Of a DNA stretch of 21,477 bases, positions 1 to 6,908 are shown one piece after another; position 1 is the stretch's first letter; the number at the start of each line of letters is the position of its first letter. The position numbers and the translations under genes were made by a program. This DNA is from Chloroflexota bacterium (GTDB lineage: Bacteria; Chloroflexota; Dormibacteria; Aeolococcales; Aeolococcaceae), in the NCBI GenBank assembly GCA_005889515.1, contig VBHE01000140.1, positions 1-21,477 on the forward strand, in the 5' to 3' direction. Below the pieces are notes generated by a model. That model saw nothing but the letters and a program-made list of their open reading frames with translations, was not told the origin of the DNA and searched no databases.

Positions 1-9
1 CGGCACTCA

Positions 10-668
10 ATGAGCGAGCCAGCCCGGGTGCTCGTCGTCGACGACGAGCCGAGCATCACCGACTTCATCGCAATGGGGCTGCGCCACGAGGGCTTCGAGG
101 TGCGCACCGCCCCCGACGGGCGCGCCGCGCTGCGCGTCGTCGACCAGTTCAAGCCGCAGATCGTGGTGCTCGACCTGATGATGCCGCGGATGGACGGCTG
201 GGAGCTCTGCCGCGCGCTCGCCGGCGACCGCAACCGCGGGCTCATCATCCTCAGCGCCCGGGACGAGACCACCGACCGCATCCAGGGGCTGGAGCTGGGC
301 GCCGACGACTATCTGGTCAAGCCCTTCGAGGCCGCCAGCCCGACCTCACCCGGGTGGTGCGCGCCGGCGAGCTGAGCATCGACACCGCCACCCGCGAGGT
401 GCGCCTCGGCGAGCGGCTCATCGAGCTCAGCGTGCGCGAGTTCGACCTCCTCCACTTCCTCACCCTCAACGCCGACCAGGTGCTGCCCCGCCAGCGGATC
501 CTCGACGAGGTCTGGGGCTACAACTTCTTCGGCGACGAGAACAACGTCGAGGTCTACATCCGCTACCTGCGGCAGAAGCTCGGCGATCTCCAGCACCAGC
601 GCATCCAGACGGTGCGCGGGGTCGGCTACCGGCTGCGCACCGACGTCGCAACGGTCGCGGAGGCCTGA
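10..668 (+). pseudogene. OmpR-family DNA-binding response regulator, frame broken between its two domains
   Basis: The first frame (10 to about 330) encodes a receiver domain: acidic pair D11/D12, phosphoacceptor D55 in VVLDLMMP, the S82 switch residue, and K104 in YLVKPFE. After KPFE the frame runs into unrelated residues and stops at 375. The winged-helix output domain continues in another frame from about 333 to 668, reading RQPDLTRVVRAGELSID, then EVWGYNF, VEVYIRYLRQKLG and VRGVGYRLR. Between KPFE and RQPDL, relatives carry the last receiver helix and linker (about 12-14 residues, of the ELLARVRALLRR type), which is absent. A deletion of roughly 35-40 nt that is not a multiple of three explains both the gap and the frame change. 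The kinase gene starts 13 nt downstream, so this is its cognate regulator. The type 'pseudogene' records the broken frame only; a sequence error is quite possible. Confidence 0.85.
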
Positions 669-681
669 GCCCACGAGCTCG

Positions 682-2229
682 ATGCACAGGGTTCGCCGTG
701 CCCTGGGTTCGCTGCGCTGGCGGCTGACGCTCACCTACGTCGCCCTGCTCGCCCTGCTCCTCGCCGCCCTCGGCGCCTTCCAGTACGTCGCCCTGCAGCG
801 CAGCCTGGTGAGCAACCGGGTCGCGGACCTGCGCGGCGACCTCCAGGAGGCGGTCCGCGACCTCACCGGTCAGAACGCCGTGCTCCCGCGCCGGCGCCCG
901 GCGCCGACCCCGTCCCCCAGCCCCGGGGGCGGCACCGGGACTGCCGCGCCCCCGAACCCGACCGCGGCCGAGGTCCGTGCGGTCCTCCTCGGGGAGCGCT
1001 GCAACCTGGTCCCCGCGAAGGTCGTCGCCCAGGTCGCCACCTTCCTCGCCAACCGCACCTCGCTGGTCTCTGGGCAGAGCGTCTCGATCGCCATCTACGA
1101 CCTCAGCGACAGCGTCATCGGGAACCACATCCCCACCAGCCTCGCAGCCCTGCCCCGCCTGGACTCGCCGGCGGTCGACGGCGCCCTGAGCGGACACGAG
1201 TCCGCCCCCCGGGTGCTCGACGACGCGGGCGGCGCGGGCGAGCTGGTGATCGCCTTCCCGGTGCGGCCGGCGGCGGTGAAACGCGAGGTCCCGGTGTGCC
1301 TCGCCGCCCAGCTCGGCACCCCGACGGCGCCGATCGACGACGTGCTCCGGACCGACCGCAACGGCCTGCTCCTCGGCGGCGGGGCGGTGCTCCTCCTCGC
1401 CCTGCTCGCCGGACTCTGGCTGACCGAGCGCACCCTCGGCCCGCTCCACCGGGTCACCGCCACCGCCGGGAAGCTCGACGACGAGGTGGGCACCCTCGCC
1501 CGCGCCTTCGACGACATGGCCGACCGCATCGAGATCGCCTTCGCCGCTCAGGCCGCGTCCGAGGCGCGCACCCGGCGCTTCATCGCCGACGCCTCCCACG
1601 AGCTGCGCACGCCGGTGACCGCGCTGAAGGGCTTCATCGACGTGCTCCGCCGCGGGGTCTCGCGCGACCCCGAGTCGCTCGAGGCGGCGCTCTCGGCGAT
1701 GGCGCGGGAGTCCGAGCGGATGCGGATGCTCGTCCTCGACCTCCTCACCCTCGCCCGGATCGACGCCCAGCCGCCCCAGACCCCCGAGCCGCTCGACCTC
1801 AACGAGGTGCTCGGCGGGGTCCTCGACGAGGGGGTGCCGGGCATGCCCGAAACCCTGGAGCGCCGCTTCGCCGCGGGGCCGGTGATCGTGACCGCCGACC
1901 GCGGCTCGGTCGTCACCGTGGCCCGCAACCTGCTCGTGAACGCCTGCAAGTACGCCCCCGGGGCCCGGCAGGTCTGGTCGACCGAGGCCCAGGACGGGCT
2001 CGGCGGCTTCACCGTCCTCGACGAGGGCCCGGGGATCCCGGCCGCCGATCTGGCCCACGTGTTCGAGCGCTTCTACCGCGGCGAGAAGACCCGCGCCCGC
2101 GAGGAGGGCGGGAGCGGGCTCGGCCTGAGCATTGTCGAGGGGCTCGTCCACTCCCAGGGCGGCGAGGTCCGGATCGAGAGCGAGGAGACCCGCTGGACGC
2201 GGGTCACGGTGCGGCTGCCCGCGGGGTAG
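682..2229 (+). CDS. Membrane sensor histidine kinase (HisKA/HATPase_c)
   Basis: A 515-residue kinase partnering the regulator just upstream. A short basic N-terminus precedes TM1 (about residues 13-38). An extracytoplasmic sensor region follows (about 39-227), with a Pro/Gly-rich stretch near 70-95 and two cysteines (C107, C206). TM2 spans about 228-248. The HAMP-like segment LGPLHRVTATAG...DDEVGTLARAFDDM is shorter than usual. The dimerization helix holds the phosphoacceptor H306 in ASHELRTPV. The ATP-binding domain shows an N box (NLLVNACKYAP), G1 (DEGPGIP), F box (FERFYRG) and G2 (GGSGLGLSIV). It senses an unknown extracellular or envelope signal, autophosphorylates and passes the phosphate to the regulator. 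About 15 residues normally between the two HAMP helices are missing in frame around residue 264, which may be natural or part of the deletion pattern in this window. Confidence 0.93.
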   Translation: MHRVRRALGSLRWRLTLTYVALLALLLAALGAFQYVALQRSLVSNRVADLRGDLQEAVRDLTGQNAVLPRRRPAPTPSPSPGGGTGTAAPPNPTAAEVRAVLLGERCNLVPAKVVAQVATFLANRTSLVSGQSVSIAIYDLSDSVIGNHIPTSLAALPRLDSPAVDGALSGHESAPRVLDDAGGAGELVIAFPVRPAAVKREVPVCLAAQLGTPTAPIDDVLRTDRNGLLLGGGAVLLLALLAGLWLTERTLGPLHRVTATAGKLDDEVGTLARAFDDMADRIEIAFAAQAASEARTRRFIADASHELRTPVTALKGFIDVLRRGVSRDPESLEAALSAMARESERMRMLVLDLLTLARIDAQPPQTPEPLDLNEVLGGVLDEGVPGMPETLERRFAAGPVIVTADRGSVVTVARNLLVNACKYAPGARQVWSTEAQDGLGGFTVLDEGPGIPAADLAHVFERFYRGEKTRAREEGGSGLGLSIVEGLVHSQGGEVRIESEETRWTRVTVRLPAG

Positions 2230-2307
2230 CGCCACCCCCACCCAACGCGCCAGAATCGCGGGTCTCTCCGGCCACTTCAGGCGGTGCACTCGTGGGTCCT
2301 CCGATGC

Positions 2308-2313
2308 TAGGAT
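2308..2313 (+). promoter_or_regulatory. Candidate extended -10 box for the sorting-signal protein
   Basis: TAGGAT is preceded by TGC, giving a TGn-TANNNT extended -10. It lies in the 141-nt gap between the kinase stop and the next start, which would give a leader of about 50 nt. I see no clear -35 at the right distance. Position and motif are the only support. Confidence 0.3.
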
Positions 2314-2370
2314 CCTGCCCACGAGAGGACCCAGATCCCCACTAAGGTTTCTTCGTCTGTGAGGTATCCA

Positions 2371-2985
2371 ATGATCGCCCGTGAACGGATGCTCACCATG
2401 ATTCGGGTCGCCGCTGTGGCGCTGTCGATGGGAGGGATTGCCCTGATGGGGCACGGCGGCATCCACGCCGCCAGCGCCGCCTCCACCCCGGACTCCCCGC
2501 CCGGCTCGTCGGCGCTCGCCGCGCCGGCGGACACCAGCGGCGACTGCGACAAGGACACCGATAAGGACACGGAGAAGAGTTCCGACAAGGACAAGGCGGA
2601 CACCGACGTGGCCAAGCCCTCCACCGTCGAGTCCACGAGCCCGTCCGGTGCCGACTCCGCGAAGCCCGCGGAGAAGGACTCCGACGAGGACAAGTCGGAC
2701 GACTCCGACAAGGACAAGGAGGACGACGACAGCTGCGGCACCGCCAAGTCCGGGGCGGGCGGCGTCGCCCTGCCCGTTCCGGTTCCGGTTCCCCCCGCTC
2801 CGACCACCGCAGCACCGCCGGCCACCGGTGGTGTCGCGGCCGCATCCGCGGCAAAGGCGCCGGTTACGGCCGTTCCCAAGACCGGAGCCGACGTGCCCTT
2901 CGCCGCCGGCCTGCTGATCACCACCATGGGCGTCGGCGCCTTGGTGGCGGGACGGCGGCGCCGCCGCCCCGGCGAGCGGGGCTAG
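2371..2985 (+). CDS. Secreted Asp/Lys-rich protein with LPXTG-like sorting tail
   Basis: I chose ATG 2371 because GAGGT sits 5 nt upstream; an in-frame GTG at 2359 lacks as good a site. The 204-residue product has a signal peptide (hydrophobic about residues 11-27, likely cut near HAASAAS). A low-complexity acidic/lysine region follows, built from DKD, DTDKDTEK and SDKDK units with two cysteines. Next comes a Pro/Val/Ala stretch (PVPVPVPP). It ends with VPKTG (168-172), a hydrophobic span (about 178-194) and RRRRR. This matches the layout of sortase substrates, although the first residue is Val instead of Leu. It is probably a wall- or membrane-anchored surface protein, and the charged repeats might bind cations. 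No sortase gene is in the window. Base use is less GC-biased in the repeat region than in neighbouring genes. Confidence 0.75.
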   Translation: MIARERMLTMIRVAAVALSMGGIALMGHGGIHAASAASTPDSPPGSSALAAPADTSGDCDKDTDKDTEKSSDKDKADTDVAKPSTVESTSPSGADSAKPAEKDSDEDKSDDSDKDKEDDDSCGTAKSGAGGVALPVPVPVPPAPTTAAPPATGGVAAASAAKAPVTAVPKTGADVPFAAGLLITTMGVGALVAGRRRRRPGERG

Positions 2986-3007
2986 GGAGACCGGCTCTCT
3001 TCGGGGG

Positions 3008-3256
3008 CTACTGCGGGCGGGCGACGACCACCCGCACGTAGCCCTCGGGCGACTCCTCGAGCACGAGCACCGGGAATCCGTCCTCCTCGCAGGAGCGGGG
3101 CACGTTCTCCTCGGGCTCGCCGTGGTCGAGCCACACCTCGACGCACTCCCCCGGCGCCACCGCGTCGAGGGCGACGCGGGTCTTGACGTAGTTGAGCGGA
3201 CAGCCGACGCCGCGCAGGTCGAGCGTCCGCGCCGGCGGCGGGGCGGGCTCGCTCAC
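3008..3256 (-). CDS. TusA-family sulfur carrier-like protein
   Basis: An 82-residue protein with the TusA/SirA fold signature: LDLRGVGCPLNYVKTRVAL near the N-terminus, with C19 as the candidate persulfide carrier, then VEVWLDHGEPEENVPRS and VLVLEESPEGYVRVVV. Classical TusA has CPxP; here it is CPLN, a variant I associate with TusA-like proteins beside CcdA-type transporters. The GTG start overlaps the ccdA stop by 4 nt (GTGA), so translation is very likely coupled. It probably carries sulfane sulfur or takes part in a thiol relay fed by the membrane transporter; the partner enzyme is not visible. A second cysteine lies at C56. Confidence 0.85.
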   Translation of the reverse strand: MSEPAPPPARTLDLRGVGCPLNYVKTRVALDAVAPGECVEVWLDHGEPEENVPRSCEEDGFPVLVLEESPEGYVRVVVARPQ

Positions 3257-4059
3257 AGGTCGAACGGCGACTGCACGGCGAAGTGGCTGAACACCGAGAA
3301 GCGGTCGGCGACGAGGAGCACTCCGAACACGAGCAGCAGCGCCCCGGCGACCAGGTTCACCACTCCGAGGTGGCGGTTGACGGCGCGGATCGCGCCCTGG
3401 AGGCGGTCGGTGAGCGCGGCGAGGAGCATGAACGGGACCGCCAGGCCGAGGCAGTAGGCGACCATCACCGGCAGGCCGTCGAAGCGGCCGTCCTGGGCGA
3501 CGCTGAGGATGGCGCTGAGCTGCGGGCCGATGCACGGCGTCCAGCCCGCGGCGAAGGTGACGCCGAGCAGGAAGCCCCCGATCAGCCCTCCCCGCCCGGG
3601 CAGGGTGTGGATCCGCACCTCGCGCATCAGCGCGCCGATCCGCAGGATCCCGAGGGTCTGGAGGGCGAGCACGATCACGATGCTCCCCGCGACCAGGTCG
3701 ACGGCGCGCTGGTGGGTGACGAGCACGGTGACGTCGAGGGCGCGGAGCACGTAGTAGAAGGCGATGAAGACGGCGCTGAAGCCGACGACGAAGGCGGCGC
3801 CGTTGGCGATGACCGGGGCCTTCGCCGCGACGGCGACCGGGGCGGTCGCCGCCCGGGTCGCGACGGCGACCCCACCGCCACCCTCGGCGGCGACCTCCGC
3901 GACCTCCGCCGGAGCCGTCCCCGCACCCTCTCCCGCCTGGCCGCCCAGGTACGCGAGGTAGGCCGGGGCGAGGGGAAAGACGCACGGCGACAGGAAGGAC
4001 ACCAGCCCGGCCGCGAAGGCGAGCGGGTAGCTGAGGTGGAGGACGGTGTCGGCGATCAC
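3253..4059 (-). CDS. ccdA: CcdA/DsbD-type cytochrome c biogenesis (thiol-disulfide) membrane protein
   Basis: A 268-residue polytopic membrane protein with about six hydrophobic spans. Both redox-active motifs of the family are present: SPCVFPLAPAYLAYLGG (C26) in the first span and GWTPCIGPQ (C176) in the fourth. The family moves electrons from cytoplasmic thioredoxin across the membrane for cytochrome c maturation or disulfide reduction. Between spans 1 and 2 is an unusually long Ala/Gly/Val-rich loop (about residues 41-86). The start is GTG 4059. A TATCCT box ends 9 nt upstream of it and no Shine-Dalgarno is evident, fitting a short-leader transcript. The TusA-like gene overlaps its 3' end. 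No extracytoplasmic thioredoxin or ccsA/B gene is adjacent, so whether it serves cytochromes or sulfur metabolism is undecided. Confidence 0.92.
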   Translation of the reverse strand: MIADTVLHLSYPLAFAAGLVSFLSPCVFPLAPAYLAYLGGQAGEGAGTAPAEVAEVAAEGGGGVAVATRAATAPVAVAAKAPVIANGAAFVVGFSAVFIAFYYVLRALDVTVLVTHQRAVDLVAGSIVIVLALQTLGILRIGALMREVRIHTLPGRGGLIGGFLLGVTFAAGWTPCIGPQLSAILSVAQDGRFDGLPVMVAYCLGLAVPFMLLAALTDRLQGAIRAVNRHLGVVNLVAGALLLVFGVLLVADRFSVFSHFAVQSPFDL

Positions 4060-4068
4060 CCTGTCAGG

Positions 4069-4074
4069 AGGATA
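4069..4074 (-). promoter_or_regulatory. Candidate -10 box (TATCCT) for ccdA
   Basis: On the minus strand TATCCT lies 9 nt upstream of the GTG start of ccdA, within the 39-nt gap after the RidA-family gene. It matches the close-set TANNNT boxes before several other genes here. Confidence 0.4.
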
Positions 4075-4098
4075 CGCCGGGCTCCTCGGCCGCCCGCC

Positions 4099-4584
4099 TC
4101 AGGCACTGTGCCCAAGCGCCGCCGGGTCGATCCGCGCCATCGCGCTCACCTCGACGGCGGCGCCCATCGGCAGCTCCGCGGCGCCGACCGCGGTCCGGGT
4201 GTGGCGGCCGCGTTCGCCGAGCACGGCGACCATGAGCTCGGAGGCGCCGTTGAGCACCGCCGGCTGGGCGGTGAACCCCGGTGCGCTGCGCACGAAGCCG
4301 TCGAGCCGGAGCAGCTGACGGACGGCGTCGAGCGAGCCGGCGGCGGCGCGCATCAGCGCGAGCAGGTTGAGGGCGCACAGCCGCGCCCCCTCGCGGGCGG
4401 CCTCGATGTCGACGTCGGCGCCCACCACCCCGGCGCAGCGCAGCTCACCGCGGACCAGGGGGACGACGCCGCTGGTGACGAGCAGGTCGCCGGTGATCAC
4501 GTAGGGGACGTAGGCGCCGAGGGCGGCAGGGGGCTCGGGCAGCTCGATGCCGAGCTCGGCGAGACGCGAGGCGGTGTCGATCAT
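4099..4584 (-). CDS. RidA/YjgF-family protein
   Basis: A 161-residue protein of the RidA (YjgF/YER057c/UK114) superfamily, longer-subfamily type. Typical segments are GAYVPYVITGDLLVTSGVVP, then a central AAREGARLCALNLLALM helix, then VLNGASELMVAVLGERGRHTRTAVGAAELP and VEVSAMARI. RidA enzymes hydrolyse reactive enamine/imine intermediates; members of this subgroup are less characterised and may differ in activity. The start ATG 4584 has a strong GGGAGGT site that lies inside the end of the upstream VWA gene; the two genes overlap by a few bases. It is therefore the last gene of the propeller-moxR-coxE unit, although a functional link is not obvious. Confidence 0.9.
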   Translation of the reverse strand: MIDTASRLAELGIELPEPPAALGAYVPYVITGDLLVTSGVVPLVRGELRCAGVVGADVDIEAAREGARLCALNLLALMRAAAGSLDAVRQLLRLDGFVRSAPGFTAQPAVLNGASELMVAVLGERGRHTRTAVGAAELPMGAAVEVSAMARIDPAALGHSA

Positions 4585-4589
4585 CCGGA

Positions 4590-5984
4590 CTACCTCCCGG
4601 GAGGCGCGACCATGGCGTCGATCGCCGCCTCGAGCTGGACCAGGTTGCGCACCTCGGCGACCTGGGTGCAGTGGGGGACGTACGCGGGCATCGCCGAGTC
4701 CCCGAGCCCCCAGCTCAGCCGCGACTCGGGGTTGAACCACACCACCCGGCGAGCCCGGCCGTGGAGTGCGCCGAGGATCTCGGCGCGCGGCGGCGTGTAG
4801 TTGCCGCGGCCGTCGCCGAGGACGAGGAGGATGGTGCGGGGGGTGACCGCGTCGGGGTACTCGCTGGCGAAGCTCTCGAGGCTGCGCCCGTAGTTCGTCG
4901 ACGAGTACCAGGCGATGTCGCGCGGCTGCATCGCCCGGTCGATCGCCGTGCTCGCATCGGCCTCGGCGAACTCGCCGGTGACCTCGACGGTGCCGCTGAC
5001 GAAGACGAAGGTGCGCACCCGGCTGAAGCGGTCCTGGAGGCGGTAGAGGAAGTGGAGCATGAAGCGCACGGTCGACTGCATCGAGTTGCTGATGTCGCAC
5101 AGCGCCGCCACCTGCGGCTTGTGCTGCGGTGGCTTCTCCCAGCGCAGCCGGAAGGGCACGCCTCCGGACTGGAGGTTGGCCCGCCAGGTGCGCTGCATGT
5201 CGAGCGCACCCCGCCGCCGGGGCCGGCGGCGCAGCTCGGGGAGGGAGTCGAGCTTGCGTCCGAGACGCTCGACGAGGCGAGCCATCTCCGCGGACTCCCG
5301 CGGCGTGGTCGCCCCCAGCGGGGCGCGGCTGAGGTCGCTGCGGAGCCGGTCGCGGCGGCGCTGGGCGTCGCGGCGGTCGAACTCGGCGTCGACGGTGCCG
5401 CGCACCGCCGCGCGGAGCCGGTCGAGCTGCTGGCGCATCCGGTCGCGCCACCCCCGGGCGCCCTCCTCGTCCATGCCCGCCGCCCGGAGCGCCGCCTGGA
5501 AGCGGTCGAGCGCGGCGTCCGCGCCCGAGCCGGCGCCGAGGCCGTCGAGGATGGCGCGTCCCACCATCCCCCGCTGGAGCAGCGACTCGAGGCCCTCGAT
5601 CGCCTCGCGCCCTGCTTCACGGACGAGCAGCGCGAGCTCGAGGTCGCTCATCCGCTCCAGCCGCTCGAGGAGGTCGCGCAGCTCGGCGCCGAGCGCCTCG
5701 AGCGCCTCCCGCGGGAGCTCGGGCAGGTCCTCGAGCGGGTCGACCTCCGGCAGCTGTCCGCCGCGGCTCCCGTACGGCGAGAAGTAGAGCTCGAAGAGCT
5801 GCTCGAAGACGTCGAGGTCCGTGCTCCGCTTCACCAGGGTGCCGCGGAGCGCGGCCCGGAAGGTGTGGCGGTCGTCGAGCTCGACGCTCCCCGCGGCCAC
5901 CAGCGCCTCGGCGGCCTCGGGAGGCGACACCCGCACCCCCGCCGCCCGGAGCGCCGACACGAAGTGGAGGATGTGCTCGTCCAT
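4590..5984 (-). CDS. CoxE-like VWA domain protein, partner of MoxR ATPase
   Basis: A 464-residue protein. The N-terminal two thirds is helical and highly charged (REALEALGAELRDLLERLE, RRDAQRRRDRLRSDL). The C-terminal VWA domain has a full MIDAS: DxSxS as D297/S299/S301 (CDISNSMQ), T363 (SSTNYG) and D391 (LGDGRGN). This arrangement matches CoxE of carbon monoxide dehydrogenase gene clusters and other VWA partners of MoxR ATPases, which act with the ATPase as a chaperone-like pair for cofactor insertion or complex assembly. It starts 9 nt after the MoxR stop, so the two are co-translated. No coxL/M/S gene is in the window, so the client is unknown. It has no signal peptide and no membrane span, so it should be cytoplasmic. 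Confidence 0.92.
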   Translation of the reverse strand: MDEHILHFVSALRAAGVRVSPPEAAEALVAAGSVELDDRHTFRAALRGTLVKRSTDLDVFEQLFELYFSPYGSRGGQLPEVDPLEDLPELPREALEALGAELRDLLERLERMSDLELALLVREAGREAIEGLESLLQRGMVGRAILDGLGAGSGADAALDRFQAALRAAGMDEEGARGWRDRMRQQLDRLRAAVRGTVDAEFDRRDAQRRRDRLRSDLSRAPLGATTPRESAEMARLVERLGRKLDSLPELRRRPRRRGALDMQRTWRANLQSGGVPFRLRWEKPPQHKPQVAALCDISNSMQSTVRFMLHFLYRLQDRFSRVRTFVFVSGTVEVTGEFAEADASTAIDRAMQPRDIAWYSSTNYGRSLESFASEYPDAVTPRTILLVLGDGRGNYTPPRAEILGALHGRARRVVWFNPESRLSWGLGDSAMPAYVPHCTQVAEVRNLVQLEAAIDAMVAPPGR

Positions 5985-5993
5985 CGCCGCCGT

Positions 5994-6908
5994 CTAGTTC
6001 AGGAGGGAGTGGAGCGACTCGCGCCCCTTGCGGACGTCGCCCTCGTACTTCAGCACCAGCGACAGGGTCTCGGAGACGACCGCCGGCTCCAGGGTGTCGG
6101 CGTTGAGCAGCACCAGTGCCCGCGCCCAGTCGATCGACTCGGCGATGCTGGGGAGCTTGCGCAGGCCGAGCGTGCGCAGCTTGGCCATCGCGTGGGCGAC
6201 CTGACGGGCGAGGTCGGCGGAGGCCTCGGGGACGCGGCGGCGGATGATGTCGCGCTCGCGCTCGGGGCCGGGGAAGTCGAGGTGGAGGTGCAGGCAGCGC
6301 CGCCGCAGCGCGTCGCTGAGCTCGCGCTGGGCGTTGCTCGTGAGCACCGTGACCGGCCGGGTGCGGGCGGTGAGCGTGCCCAGCTCGGGAACGGTGACCT
6401 GGTAGTCGCCGAGCATCTCGAGCAGGAAGGCCTCGAACTCGGCGTCGCCCTTGTCGATCTCGTCGATGAGCAGCACCACCGGCTGCTCGCTGAGGATGGC
6501 GCGGAGCAGCGGGCGGGGGAGCAGGAAGCGGTCGCTGAAGAACACGTCGTCCTGCTGGGCGATCCGGTCGATCGCCTCGCCGAGGGTGGGGGCGTCGCCG
6601 ACCGCGTCGCCGATCTTGTCCCGGAGGATCTGGGTGTAGAGCAGCTGCTTGGCGTACTCCCACTCGTAGAGCGCCTTGGCCTCGTCGAGCCCCTCGTAGC
6701 ACTGGAGGCGCACCAGCTCGCGGCCGAGCGCGCGGCTCAGCGCCCGGGCGAGCTCGGTCTTGCCCACCCCGGCCGGCCCCTCGACGAGCACCGGCTTCTC
6801 CATCCGGGTGGCGAGGTAGGGGACGGTCGCGGCCTCGGGGTCGATCAGGTAGTCGGCGGCGTCGAGGCGGGCGACACAGTCGGCGACCGAGGTGAACTCC
6901 TCGTTCAC
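5994..6908 (-). CDS. MoxR-family AAA+ ATPase (CoxD-like)
   Basis: A 304-residue ATPase. Walker A is GPAGVGKT (44-51), Walker B is LLIDE (146-150), sensor 1 is LTSN (189-192), and Arg residues of the finger region lie in LRRRC (about 201-205). The C-terminal helical lid includes PSIAESIDWARALV, typical of MoxR proteins. MoxR ATPases remodel or mature protein complexes together with VWA proteins, here the next gene. The start is GTG 6908, overlapping the stop of the upstream propeller gene by 4 nt (GTGA). There is no recognisable ribosome site, so initiation probably depends on coupling. The length is normal for the family and all catalytic motifs are intact. Confidence 0.95.
   Translation of the reverse strand: MNEEFTSVADCVARLDAADYLIDPEAATVPYLATRMEKPVLVEGPAGVGKTELARALSRALGRELVRLQCYEGLDEAKALYEWEYAKQLLYTQILRDKIGDAVGDAPTLGEAIDRIAQQDDVFFSDRFLLPRPLLRAILSEQPVVLLIDEIDKGDAEFEAFLLEMLGDYQVTVPELGTLTARTRPVTVLTSNAQRELSDALRRRCLHLHLDFPGPERERDIIRRRVPEASADLARQVAHAMAKLRTLGLRKLPSIAESIDWARALVLLNADTLEPAVVSETLSLVLKYEGDVRKGRESLHSLLN

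Noticed and set aside
466..2466. Long open frame opposite the kinase gene
   Set aside because: It is low in complexity (Gly/Arg/Glu/His-rich), antisense to a clear kinase, and arises because stops are rare at this GC content. Similar long antisense frames at 3283-4800, 4671-7187, 7007-8476 and 15389-17536 were rejected for the same reason.
2541..2730. GACAAGGAC repeats as a possible tandem-repeat or CRISPR-like array
   Set aside because: The repeats are irregular, lie inside the coding region and simply encode Asp-Lys units.
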